This document shows positions 44,817 through 52,146 of a DNA stretch of 64,000 nucleotides, piece by piece. This DNA is from Agarilytica rhodophyticola (GTDB taxonomy: Bacteria; Pseudomonadota; Gammaproteobacteria; Pseudomonadales; Cellvibrionaceae), in contig NZ_CP020038.1 in the NCBI RefSeq assembly GCF_002157225.2, positions 1,263,001-1,327,000 on the forward strand. The letters run 5' to 3'. The position numbers and the translations under genes are program-made. The notes under the pieces are model-generated. The model was not told the origin of the DNA. It made no database searches and worked only from the letters and a program-made list of their open reading frames with translations. Each line of letters begins with the position of its first letter. Position 1 is the stretch's first letter.

Positions 44817-45155
44817 TCACTTTCGGTACGTCCCACACACACGTTCTGTCAGAGCCAGAAAAATAGCACTGGGATAAGAGTTTGGGTATTTTCTCATGCT
44901 TGCCAAAATCAGGCCGTTGCGTTCGGCGCGCTTATCACCAAAATACCAGTCAATCACACATTTCCCAGTCTCTTCGCTTTTCCCTGATGCAACTAATCCC
45001 AAAGCGTGCATTGCACCTTGTATCCAAAATTTTTGATGTGCCTCTGGCAAATTTAAAAAATCCTTATTCTGAAATCCTTCGGCATAGGCCATTCCCATAG
45101 GCTTACATGCCGCGAGGAAGAAAAATACAAACATACAAATCATTAAATATTTCAA
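44817..45155 (-). CDS. Small lipoprotein of unknown function
   Basis: 112 residues. A signal peptide with lipobox L-A-A-C (Cys17) predicts lipid attachment. The mature part has W-I-Q-G-A-M-H-A-L-G, a lone Cys before V-I-D-W-Y and a Cys near the end (R-V-C-G), probably a disulfide. Similar size and layout to Rap1a/Tai-type periplasmic immunity proteins or entry-exclusion lipoproteins, but no firm match. Confidence 0.6.
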   Translation of the reverse strand: MKYLMICMFVFFFLAACKPMGMAYAEGFQNKDFLNLPEAHQKFWIQGAMHALGLVASGKSEETGKCVIDWYFGDKRAERNGLILASMRKYPNSYPSAIFLALTERVCGTYRK

Positions 45156-45201
45156 GAGAGCTTACCGCCTGTCATCAAGGGCGCTCAACTTATGCAAACA
45201 G

Positions 45202-45223
45202 GACAAAAGGGAACCCTTTTGTC
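45202..45223. promoter_or_regulatory. 22-bp palindrome, upstream copy
   Basis: GACAAAAGGG-aa-CCCTTTTGTC, perfect. With the copy at 45327-45348 it lies between the lipoprotein and resolvase genes: candidate res subsite or operator. Confidence 0.65.
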
Positions 45224-45326
45224 ACAATTCCATAAGACTAATTTTTCCTTAAAATGCGGGATTTTATAGGCGTTTTTGACGTCATAAACTCCTTTTTTCA
45301 TTGACTCGGCGTATTTATGTCTATAC

Positions 45327-45348
45327 GACAAAAGGGTTCCCTTTTGTC
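45327..45348. promoter_or_regulatory. 22-bp palindrome, downstream copy
   Basis: GACAAAAGGG-tt-CCCTTTTGTC, identical arms to 45202-45223 with a TT centre, 125 bp further on and 55 bp before the resolvase start. Confidence 0.65.
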
Positions 45349-45402
45349 TACCCTTTAAGAGCAAGAGGTATTTAAAAATTATTGTGAAAAAGGTAAAAAC
45401 CT

Positions 45403-45990
45403 ATGGCACTTATTGGCTATGCGCGGGTCAGCACGAAAGAACAAAATCTTGATCTGCAACTCCATGCACTCAAAAAAGCCGGGTGCGACATTATTTATAA
45501 AGATTTTGGCGTGTCTGCCACCGCATTGCATAGGCCGCAGTTCGAGCGTGTCTTAGATATTCTTAAAGCCGATGATGTTTTGGTGATGTGGAAAATGGAT
45601 CGCGCTTTTCGTTCGGTTAAACATGCGCTTGATATATTAGAACTCTTTGATATGCGGGGTATCAAGATGCGTAGCCTGACCGAGCATATTGAAACCAGTA
45701 GTGCTATAGGAAGATGCTTATATATTCTCAGTAACAGCTTCGCCCAGCTTGAAATAGATTTAAATGCAGAGCGCACCACAGACGGTATGACGATTGCCAA
45801 AGAAAAAGGGGTTCATGTTGGCAGACCGCGCAAGCTTCTGCCTGCCATGTCTTCTTTTATCCGCTATGTCTTAGCGTGGCAACCCGACATCACCCACCGA
45901 CAAATCGCCGCTCATTTTGGCATATCCACGCGGACACTGAGCCGTGAATTAAATGCTCAAGCCGATCCAGTATTGGAGTATGCACAATGA
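45403..45990 (+). CDS. Small serine resolvase/invertase
   Basis: 195 residues. I-G-Y-A-R-V-S-T carries the nucleophilic serine near residue 10, W-K-M-D-R-A-F-R and the E-helix follow, and a C-terminal Hin-type helix-turn-helix (T-H-R-Q-I-A-A-H-F-G-I-S) completes the family layout. It resolves multimers or co-integrates, or inverts a segment, at palindromic sites; the twin palindromes upstream are candidates. It heads a three-gene overlapping operon. Confidence 0.9.
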   Translation: MALIGYARVSTKEQNLDLQLHALKKAGCDIIYKDFGVSATALHRPQFERVLDILKADDVLVMWKMDRAFRSVKHALDILELFDMRGIKMRSLTEHIETSSAIGRCLYILSNSFAQLEIDLNAERTTDGMTIAKEKGVHVGRPRKLLPAMSSFIRYVLAWQPDITHRQIAAHFGISTRTLSRELNAQADPVLEYAQ

Positions 45991-46202
45991 GCCATGATCC
46001 CCGCTGTTTAAGCCCCCAAGAGGATGAACTTGAGATGATCAAGCAAATTGGCCATTACCGTGATTATCTTATTCTCTATGCGGATATGATCGCCGAGCTT
46101 TCACGTTCGCAAAAACATATACAGCGTCTTGTGATCGGCAAAGACCTATCCCCATTTGAACAAACTCTGCGTAACCATATCGAACAATTTAGAAAGGAAT
46201 GA
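45987..46202 (+). CDS. Small helical protein of the resolvase operon
   Basis: 71 residues, charged and helical; start overlaps the resolvase stop by 4 bp. No family recognised. Confidence 0.6.
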   Translation: MSHDPRCLSPQEDELEMIKQIGHYRDYLILYADMIAELSRSQKHIQRLVIGKDLSPFEQTLRNHIEQFRKE

Positions 46203-46204
46203 AG

Positions 46205-46438
46205 ATGGATTTTTATCAAAATGAATATAATGCCATTTATGTACATCTTTGTACGCAGTTAAAGCTTACCGAGGCTTACGCAAAACGTGTGGCGAAGATC
46301 GCTGCATACGGCATTGCCAACGATCTAAGCAAAGCGGAAATCATTAAAGACCTCAGCATCCTTGCTATCACTTATCCGACTGACAGCAAAGAATATGCGG
46401 TAACACTCGACATTATCAGGGTGACATTAGAGGACTAA
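46205..46438 (+). CDS. Small helical protein of the resolvase operon
   Basis: 77 residues from the second ATG, better spaced from AAAGG than the ATG at 46199, which would overlap the previous stop. No family recognised. Together with the preceding gene it may act as an accessory of the resolvase. Confidence 0.55.
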   Translation: MDFYQNEYNAIYVHLCTQLKLTEAYAKRVAKIAAYGIANDLSKAEIIKDLSILAITYPTDSKEYAVTLDIIRVTLED

Positions 46439-46474
46439 GCTTTGTAACCTTTTAGGTTTTAGTCTTCATCAATA

Positions 46475-47779
46475 TTATAGTAGTCCTGATTGTTTTACCT
46501 GTTTTCTCATCTCATCTAGTGAGGGAACATCATCTACATACTTACAATGAATAACCTGTTCTAGAATAAATTGCCATACATCCGCAGCTTTGCGTTTTTC
46601 AAAGTCATAGGAATATTGTACATAAACTTCACCTGTTACATCGTTATCACCATCATTGTGATTAAGCATCAAGCGAGCATACAGTTTAGGCAGGCCAACA
46701 GCCGTTATCCATGTAGCTGCGCTGCGCCTTAAATCATGAGGCTTAAAGTCTGTTATATTTAATTTATCTTTATTCTTGCGTGTTACTTGAGAAAACGCAG
46801 TTTGACCAAGAGGAATTAAATCAGGCTTAGGTTGTTTTGGAGCTTTAGAAGCGCGGGTTGCGCCAAAAACATAAGGGCAAGCCTCCGTAAAGACCATTGC
46901 TTGTTTGATAAGTTGGTGCGCTAAGGGCGTTAAAGGCACGCGGTGTATTGTATTATTTTTTGTATCGCTCATATGCATATGCCAGATGTTATCTTGAATA
47001 GCATCATGGCGCATAAAGCGTACCTCATTACTGCGTTGCATGGACACCAATAAAAACTTAAGCGCTTTTGCGGTAACAGGTGAAGAGCAATCTTCAACAT
47101 TGTGCCAAAAGTGCCAGATTTCCTGAAAACTTAAAACTCGTTCTCTAACACCTGCTTCACCAAGCGATTCAATATCGTTGACAGGATTGTTTGTAACAAC
47201 GTTTTTGTGCTTCTTTTTCGCTAGTTCAAATGCTTGGCTGATGTAAACTAGTGTGTGTTTGACGGCTGACCTGCCGCCACGCGAAGCATTTTTTTGTTTT
47301 GCAGCGCTTTTTAAAATATTGGTTTGAATATCGTCAATATCGCTACTTGTGACGCTATTAAGAGGTTTATTGCCTATAACAGGTACTGCGTGGCAGTTTA
47401 AGATTTTTATTTCATGATCTATTGTAGCTTTACCTTTAAGGCGCATGACTTCTTCATATGTGGGTAAAAAATCAGCAAACGTTGGTATACCTTTATTGGC
47501 CTCTTTTTTTTGTTGAATTTCTTCAACTGGATCACGCCGGTAATCATTTACTTGTTCATAATATTCATCATATTGTCGGCGTGCCTTGCGGATAGAATAT
47601 TGCGGATATTTACCTAAGGTGAGCCAGCGGCTTTTGCGCCCAAGCATATATTTATAAACAAAGGTTTTTGTTCCATTAGGAGTAAGACGCAGCCCAAATC
47701 CAGCACTATCGTCACACCAGAAGACTTGACGTTTATCTGAGGGTTCTAGATTGCGAATAACAGAGTCGATAAACTTCAT
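46475..47779 (-). CDS. Tyrosine integrase (P4-type, DUF4102 arm-binding domain)
   Basis: 434 residues. The N-terminal G-F-G-L-R-L-T-P-N-G-T-K-T-F-V and L-G-K-Y-P segments are the DUF4102 arm-binding domain. Catalytic residues appear in Q-R-S-N-E-V-R, H-D-L-R-R-S and the final V-Q-Y-S-Y tyrosine segment. AAGGTGA before the ATG. P4-type integrases usually insert in tRNA genes, and a tRNA-Arg 3' fragment lies 260 bp upstream of the start. It is convergent with the resolvase operon. Confidence 0.92.
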   Translation of the reverse strand: MKFIDSVIRNLEPSDKRQVFWCDDSAGFGLRLTPNGTKTFVYKYMLGRKSRWLTLGKYPQYSIRKARRQYDEYYEQVNDYRRDPVEEIQQKKEANKGIPTFADFLPTYEEVMRLKGKATIDHEIKILNCHAVPVIGNKPLNSVTSSDIDDIQTNILKSAAKQKNASRGGRSAVKHTLVYISQAFELAKKKHKNVVTNNPVNDIESLGEAGVRERVLSFQEIWHFWHNVEDCSSPVTAKALKFLLVSMQRSNEVRFMRHDAIQDNIWHMHMSDTKNNTIHRVPLTPLAHQLIKQAMVFTEACPYVFGATRASKAPKQPKPDLIPLGQTAFSQVTRKNKDKLNITDFKPHDLRRSAATWITAVGLPKLYARLMLNHNDGDNDVTGEVYVQYSYDFEKRKAADVWQFILEQVIHCKYVDDVPSLDEMRKQVKQSGLL

Positions 47780-48039
47780 GACGTCACCTTTCCTTGTGCT
47801 GTTACTTTTGGAGTCAGCTAGTCCAAATCCTTTTTGGGCTACTCACTGGGCTACTCAAATTACCCTTACAATATGGTCATAATGAGGCAGTATGTACAAC
47901 AAAAAAGCGAATTAACTTGTTGTTTATTAACATTTTTATTGGTTTATCTTGGGAAAATTTATCTTGCTGAAGAAATAAGGCTTTCCAATGCCTTAAAAGC
48001 CTTTGTCACTAAGGCACATATCAATTATTTAAATGTTAA

Positions 48040-48093
48040 AGCGTTTGACTACGAATCAAAAGGTCGGGGGTTCGACTCCTCCCGGGCGCGCCA
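48040..48093 (+). other. tRNA-Arg(ACG) 3' fragment, probable attP/att of the tyrosine integrase
   Basis: It contains the anticodon stem-loop TTTGA-CTACGAA-TCAAA, the variable loop, T-arm GGGGGTTCGACTCCT, the acceptor half CGGGCGCG and CCA. The 5' half (acceptor, D-arm) is absent, so it is not a gene. In relatives tRNA-Arg(ACG) follows tRNA-Ser after csrA. The phrase GGGCTACTCA recurs on both sides (47837-47857 and 48166-48182), possible arm sites. Confidence 0.7.
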
Positions 48094-48216
48094 TTTTTTC
48101 CTAAGTTTTTCAATGGTTTATGCAAGGAGTGGCTTTATGGCAAAAGTTTGAAAAAACCTCAGGCTACTCATTGGGCTACTCACTTAGTGTGGGACAGAAT
48201 CGGTTAAACAGTATTC

Positions 48217-48480
48217 TTATTGCTGGTAATTATGCGGATCATCAAGCCAGATTTGGATGTCATGTAAGCGAAAGGCTTTGCGGATGGCATTATCTTGCTT
48301 GGATAGCTTTTGCGGTTTTGGGAATGTACCATTATATACCCGGCGATCAATCTCCTGCCGGGACAAACTACAGAGCTTTGTCACTGTTTTGATTGAAACA
48401 AGCGCATTAGTCTGTAGCATAAGTGCTGCGGTAAGTTGGGCTTCAAACTCTGATTTTGAATTTTTAGATGTACTTACCAC
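48217..48480 (-). CDS. AlpA-like transcriptional regulator
   Basis: 87 residues, GTG start with GGAGG upstream. L-V-S-I-K-T-V-T-K-L-C-S-L-S-R-Q-E-I-D-R-R and G-T-F-P-K-P-Q-K-L fit the AlpA/MerR-like winged helix; D-I-Q-I-W-L-D completes it. AlpA proteins activate integrase and excision functions of P4-like elements, consistent with the nearby integrase. Confidence 0.82.
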   Translation of the reverse strand: MVSTSKNSKSEFEAQLTAALMLQTNALVSIKTVTKLCSLSRQEIDRRVYNGTFPKPQKLSKQDNAIRKAFRLHDIQIWLDDPHNYQQ

Positions 48481-48484
48481 GCTG

Positions 48485-48694
48485 TCATACCTCCAAATCC
48501 AAACATATGTGCGTTAGGGAATGGAGGTCTTGCAATGATGAGCTGTTCATTCCCTGATAGGTGTTGCTCTCATAACTTGGCGGGCAGTTTAGAGTTTCTG
48601 ATACTAATGGCAGATCACCTCCCAAATTCATCAAATTGGCTAAATCTCCATAGACACACACATGGGGCTTTTGTGCGGTGCGTTCTGTCATCAT
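48485..48694 (-). CDS. Hypothetical small protein upstream of alpA
   Basis: 69 residues, no family recognised. It ends 4 bp before the AlpA-like start, suggesting co-transcription, but the ribosome site is weak, so expression is uncertain. Confidence 0.4.
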   Translation of the reverse strand: MMTERTAQKPHVCVYGDLANLMNLGGDLPLVSETLNCPPSYESNTYQGMNSSSLQDLHSLTHICLDLEV

Positions 48695-48825
48695 TATTAG
48701 TCCTGTTGCGTTGAGTGATAAAAGGATAACAGGTTCATGATGAGTGAACGGGAAAGTATTTTAGAAAATGGTAGCAAGGCGCAGTACAACTTTTGAGCAG
48801 TCACTTCTCTGCTGTATATGTGGGG

Positions 48826-48942
48826 TTAAGGTGCTGGATCATCTGGTCGGTAAACCTCTGGTACTTCGGCCTCTAGATAGGTGTTCCATTCCTCTAACGT
48901 CTCGAAGAATTGGTTCGAACTTTTACTAAAGCTCTCCGCCAT
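48826..48942 (-). CDS. Displaced 3' end of the serine recombinase gene
   Basis: From the ATG inside attR the frame reads M-A-E-S-F-S-K-S-S-N and ends R-P-D-D-P-A-P, 38 residues without an internal stop. If the element circularises, the recombinase body, which ends D-S-E-M-A-E at attL, joins this frame exactly and gains this acidic tail. As integrated it is separated from its gene by 32.8 kb. It could alternatively be a stand-alone small gene (AGGG upstream). Confidence 0.7.
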   Translation of the reverse strand: MAESFSKSSNQFFETLEEWNTYLEAEVPEVYRPDDPAP

Positions 48943-48944
48943 TT
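48932..48944. other. attR of the serine-recombinase element
   Basis: CTCTCCGCCATTT, identical to the 3' end of tRNA-Ser at 16148-16160. Host sequence resumes at 48945. Confidence 0.8.
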
Positions 48945-49079
48945 ATTTCTACCCTTTATTCCCCTTTATCAATAAAATCAAGCACTTACATACTGCGCTA
49001 AAAAAGCGTCTTACCCTATAACCCCCTTTTTTACCCTATAAAGTGGACTCCTTTTGGACACCCAAAAAGCACAAAAAAA

Positions 49080-49095
49080 CCAGCTATTGAGCTGG
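49080..49095 (-). terminator. Terminator of the nuclease-immunity operon
   Basis: On the minus strand CCAGCT-caat-AGCTGG is followed by seven T. Confidence 0.85.
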
Positions 49096-49124
49096 CTTTA
49101 GAGTGGGCTATTGTTGTTGAATTT

Positions 49125-49481
49125 TTAGTCTTTAGATAGGGCTTCTATTTCATCTGCTAAGGATTGATCCCATTCGAAATTAATTTCAAATTCTCCTTGA
49201 GGCTTTAAAACAAACTTGGCCTTGTTCCATTTATTGGCACCGCCTTCTGTGGTGATTTCATGCAACTTATGAAAATTCTTAACCAGCATTCGTCTATTCT
49301 TAAATTCACGAAACTTGAACGAATTAAACTGACCTTGCTTACTAGTCCACCCACCAGAAAAGCCTATTGTATCTCCGGCTTCGCGCTCAACATCTAAATG
49401 TGACAGGCTCCAGTCATCAGGTATATTATTTATCATTTCTTGAGCTACAGACTTGTATATATGATCAACTGTTGTTTCCAT
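49125..49481 (-). CDS. YezG/DUF600-family immunity protein
   Basis: 118 residues. The N-terminus (I-Y-K-S-V-A-Q-E-M-I-N-N-I-P-D-D-W) and the C-terminal F-E-I-N-F-E-W-D segment match the YezG antitoxin family, which neutralises nucleases of the YeeF type. It starts 2 bp after the toxin stop, and a terminator follows. Confidence 0.8.
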   Translation of the reverse strand: METTVDHIYKSVAQEMINNIPDDWSLSHLDVEREAGDTIGFSGGWTSKQGQFNSFKFREFKNRRMLVKNFHKLHEITTEGGANKWNKAKFVLKPQGEFEINFEWDQSLADEIEALSKD

Positions 49482-49483
49482 TG

Positions 49484-50659
49484 CTAGCCTCCCGCAACAT
49501 TTTCAAAAGTTCTAAATTTCTCTTTACCATCTACTTCGTAGAACACTTCAAAAGCTTCTGGTCGTTTACTATCGCCTTCGTATATGATGTCAATATCAAC
49601 AATAACTACCTCTGGAGGGTCTTTTTTTAGAGCCTCAGCCCACGAATTTTCCATTCGCTTCCAAGCCCCTTTATTAAGGTTGCCATCCATTGCCGCATAG
49701 TTAATTTGCTCACCTGGCCCGTTGAAAATCGAGGCGATAATATGACCGCCCTCGTCATCAGCTAAACCATCCTTAATCCCGTCCTCCTTACCTGCTTTGG
49801 TTTGCTGGTAGGTGTTTCTATCGCGCTTCTCTAAGTCTAACGTACCCGATACACGATTAATACGGCCTTGGTCATCGGTCTCATAGAGGTACGGGCCTAC
49901 TTGGTACTTATGTTCGGGCTTAAGCTTACCGTTAAGCTCAGCATTCCAGTTGCCTTTTTCACCAGGATCTAACACGGTGACATCATCCTTTTTAGGTGTG
50001 TTGTTTACTGGTGTTTGTCCTGGCGTACTGGTTTGAGGCTGTGCTGTTGGCTTAGAGGGTGATTCCGGCGCAAGCGGCACAGGTTTATGCACATGATTCT
50101 CAACGGTTGAGGAAGACTCACCCGTTGCGGACATTTTAGGCTTATAAGAAAAACTGTATGCTCGTAATTTACCAGAAGCTAAATAGGATTTTATTTTATC
50201 TTGTAATCCATCGTCTAAAGGTGAATATCCTTCTACTATTCCAGCATGATTTAAACAGCGCTTCCAGTACGACGCATCAGCTTTCACCGTCGCCATAATC
50301 GTTTGCGCTTTCTCACTGTCTAACATTGTCATGCCGTCTAATGCTTCGGAAGGGAGGCTTTCCGGCCCTTGAAAAAATACATAGCCGGTACCTTTACCGT
50401 TATGCGTGACGGGTGCACTATCTTTACTCGGCAACTCGTAAAAGCGTACATTTTGATTATATAGACAATGTGCAATCATGCTCCATGAAGCATCATGGGG
50501 TAACACATCATGAATAAATGTTTTCCAAAATGACTGTGAATAGCCACCGTAGCCTGTAATAAAGTTTTGTAATGAGAGCGGTTCACGAAACTTTTTTAAT
50601 GTAGCGGCGGGATGGGGTTGTTCAAAGCTACGGGATATTACTTGTATATAGCTGAACAT
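49484..50659 (-). CDS. DNA/RNA non-specific endonuclease toxin with unusual N-terminus
   Basis: 391 residues. The C-terminal domain (about 237-391) has D-D-E-G-G-H (His306), in place of the D-R-G-H of classical enzymes, and N-x6-W-K-R-M-E, the metal-binding helix of Endonuclea_NS_2 toxins paired with YezG. A Pro/Thr/Ser-rich linker (178-235) joins it to a 175-residue N-terminal domain without LXG, PAAR or a signal peptide, probably a delivery module I do not recognise. The antitoxin gene follows at once. Confidence 0.82.
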   Translation of the reverse strand: MFSYIQVISRSFEQPHPAATLKKFREPLSLQNFITGYGGYSQSFWKTFIHDVLPHDASWSMIAHCLYNQNVRFYELPSKDSAPVTHNGKGTGYVFFQGPESLPSEALDGMTMLDSEKAQTIMATVKADASYWKRCLNHAGIVEGYSPLDDGLQDKIKSYLASGKLRAYSFSYKPKMSATGESSSTVENHVHKPVPLAPESPSKPTAQPQTSTPGQTPVNNTPKKDDVTVLDPGEKGNWNAELNGKLKPEHKYQVGPYLYETDDQGRINRVSGTLDLEKRDRNTYQQTKAGKEDGIKDGLADDEGGHIIASIFNGPGEQINYAAMDGNLNKGAWKRMENSWAEALKKDPPEVVIVDIDIIYEGDSKRPEAFEVFYEVDGKEKFRTFENVAGG

Positions 50660-50862
50660 GACGCGAATAATTCGAGGGTGAATAGCGGTATCCTCCTTAA
50701 TGCCTGATCATGATAGAAAATCTTTACTTGTACCCATAAGATACAAATACTAGAGGCGCAAAATTCTACATGTCATTGAAATATAGCCCAAGGAGCATGG
50801 GCGTCATAATAAAATTTTTAATGTCAATTTTTTTCATATGTGATCGTTGACACTTTTTTAAT

Positions 50863-50994
50863 CTAACATTGTTTTCGAACCTTGCGAATCCTTGCCCCTT
50901 TAGTGCAGGGTTGGTAAAAACCTTTTAAAAACCGGCCTTTACTATCGCGACCTTTACGGGCTTTTTTTGTGGTTCTTGTGCTTCGTCTTTTCAT
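50863..50994 (-). CDS. 43-residue very basic protein
   Basis: It begins M-K-R-R-S-T-R-T-T-K-K-A-R-K-G-R and ends with Arg/Lys pairs and Cys; about 40% Arg and Lys. Such proteins condense DNA in small membrane-containing phages. Supported by location next to a P5-like virion protein gene; no database comparison made. Confidence 0.5.
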   Translation of the reverse strand: MKRRSTRTTKKARKGRDSKGRFLKGFYQPCTKGARIRKVRKQC

Positions 50995-51033
50995 CTTTTC
51001 ATTTTTCCTTATTTATTAAGCTCCGGGTTTACA

Positions 51034-51453
51034 TTACGCTAGCACAATACCATCTTGAATGGTTGTATCATCGTAATGATTTTCAAAGCGTGAACCGTTT
51101 TCAAAAACAGTAATGGCTTTTATTAATTCAAACATCCTACGATTCACCTCTAAAGGTTGATCAGGTGAGACATCTAAACGTCTTGCCACAAACCTAATAT
51201 AATTTGCGGTATGGTTTTCACTTGCGGGAGCATAGGTGTTAATAATATCTCGCACCGTTAAAACACCGCGCCGCTGATAGCTTCTCAATGTTCTTGCCAT
51301 CGCTCTAAAACCGTATTCAGGGGAGTTAAACTGTACAAAGTCTTTATCATTTTGAATGGCTTGTATCCCTTCCCATTCGATTTCATTACGGCGAATATTG
51401 CCGACATTTACTGCGAATACCTCGCAGTAAATGTCGGCGTGATATCTATACAA
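51034..51453 (-). CDS. Phage structural/lytic protein (P5-like), N-terminus altered
   Basis: 139 residues. V-G-N-I-R-R-N, W-E-G, F-V-Q-F-N-S-P-E-Y-G-F-R-A-M-A-R-T-L and T-V-R-D-I-I-N-T-Y-A-P-A-S-E-N-H-T form the pattern of the virion protein called P5-like in marine tailless phages, a lysozyme-like fold. The family usually begins R-G-I-R-N-x-N-P-G-N-I-R. Here the preceding residues are encoded by a 15-bp fold-back repeat, so the start is probably damaged. Confidence 0.6.
   Translation of the reverse strand: MYRYHADIYCEVFAVNVGNIRRNEIEWEGIQAIQNDKDFVQFNSPEYGFRAMARTLRSYQRRGVLTVRDIINTYAPASENHTANYIRFVARRLDVSPDQPLEVNRRMFELIKAITVFENGSRFENHYDDTTIQDGIVLA
51401..51437. repeat. Perfect 15-bp inverted repeat in the P5-like gene
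   Basis: CCGACATTTACTGCG, 7-nt loop, CGCAGTAAATGTCGG. It lies inside the 5' part of the coding frame, where the family motif N-P-G-N-I-R should be, so it looks like a local inverted duplication. Confidence 0.85.
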
Positions 51454-51652
51454 TTCCCATTAACCCTAATCCTATAAAAAATAAAATATTCATTAGCGAA
51501 TTAAACGTATAATAAGTGTTGTGGTCTGACTACCAATAAACGCGATGATCTCTAGACTAATAATAAAAACTAGCCTTCGACTTGAATATGCTTGTCTTCA
51601 TTGGGTTGTAAGGTGAATTCTCCTAACATAATGATGAAACCTACATTTCTGC

Positions 51653-51835
51653 TTATTTTTTTCTTGAGCGTATTAAAACCGTCGTAGTGACAACGCCCGC
51701 GATGCCAAAAGCGATTAATAAAGTAAGTGTTGTGGTGCTGGTGCCTTTAGTAACGGATTTGGCGATCGCTCGTATTTTTGAAAACGCGTTGGCTTGTAAG
51801 CGCTTGCGCCTTTCTGATGTAATGTGTAATGGCAT
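51653..51835 (-). CDS. Small single-pass membrane protein
   Basis: 60 residues: basic N-terminal half (R-R-K-R-L-Q), one transmembrane helix (about 36-54) and an R-S-R-K-K end. Such proteins are typical of the internal membrane of corticovirus- and tectivirus-like phages; assignment rests on size, shape and neighbours only. Between it and the P5-like gene (51454-51652) only very short hydrophobic frames without convincing starts are seen. Confidence 0.5.
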   Translation of the reverse strand: MPLHITSERRKRLQANAFSKIRAIAKSVTKGTSTTTLTLLIAFGIAGVVTTTVLIRSRKK

Positions 51836-52146
51836 TGGAAAGAGTAAAGCTGTTTAGTAAACTTATGTTTACTTATATATTACCGAGCTTAGAACCGATG
51901 GTTCTGGCAATAGTGTATTGCTCTTAATGTATAAAAAATATACTGTATGCAGGTTTATGCTTAAGGCCGACTTGAGCCACCTACAAGAGACCATGGAGTT
52001 TCGTTATCACTCTGTCTTTAAGCAGGATGGTTTCAACGGGTAGATTAGCGTAAAACGCCACATTTGAAATTAATTCAAAGCTAGAGTTAGAATTAAGTAG
52101 GCTTACATGAAAAGTTTGGTGCTTTATAGGAGCTAATAGATAGAAA
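51836..52146. other. About 310 bp without a recognised feature
   Basis: Upstream region of the MscS-like gene. No gene, RNA or clear repeat seen. Confidence 0.5.

Larger units (their letters stand above)
16148..48944. mobile_element. ~32.8-kb integrative mobilisable element in tRNA-Ser(GCU)
   Basis: It is bounded by a 13-bp identity (CTCTCCGCCATTT) at the 3' end of tRNA-Ser (16148-16160) and at 48932-48944. The left end carries a large serine recombinase. The interior carries a relaxase, MobC-like protein, coupling ATPase and associated membrane and secreted proteins but no visible T4SS, so it should depend on a helper. The right end carries an AlpA-like regulator, a tyrosine integrase and a tRNA-Arg fragment. 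The cargo consists of several defence-, toxin- or metabolism-like modules. Boundaries are supported by the recombinase frame, which continues open across the reconstructed circle junction. Confidence 0.85.

Noticed and set aside
48017..48093. An intact tRNA-Arg gene
   Set aside because: The acceptor 5' half and D-arm are missing; nothing upstream can pair with CGGGCGCG.
16148..48944. A self-transmissible conjugative element
   Set aside because: Relaxase and coupling ATPase are present but no VirB4-like ATPase, pilin or other T4SS genes are visible.
49012..49041. Twin TTACCCTATA repeats as replication iterons
   Set aside because: Only two copies 20 bp apart, in host DNA beside attR, with no replication gene nearby.
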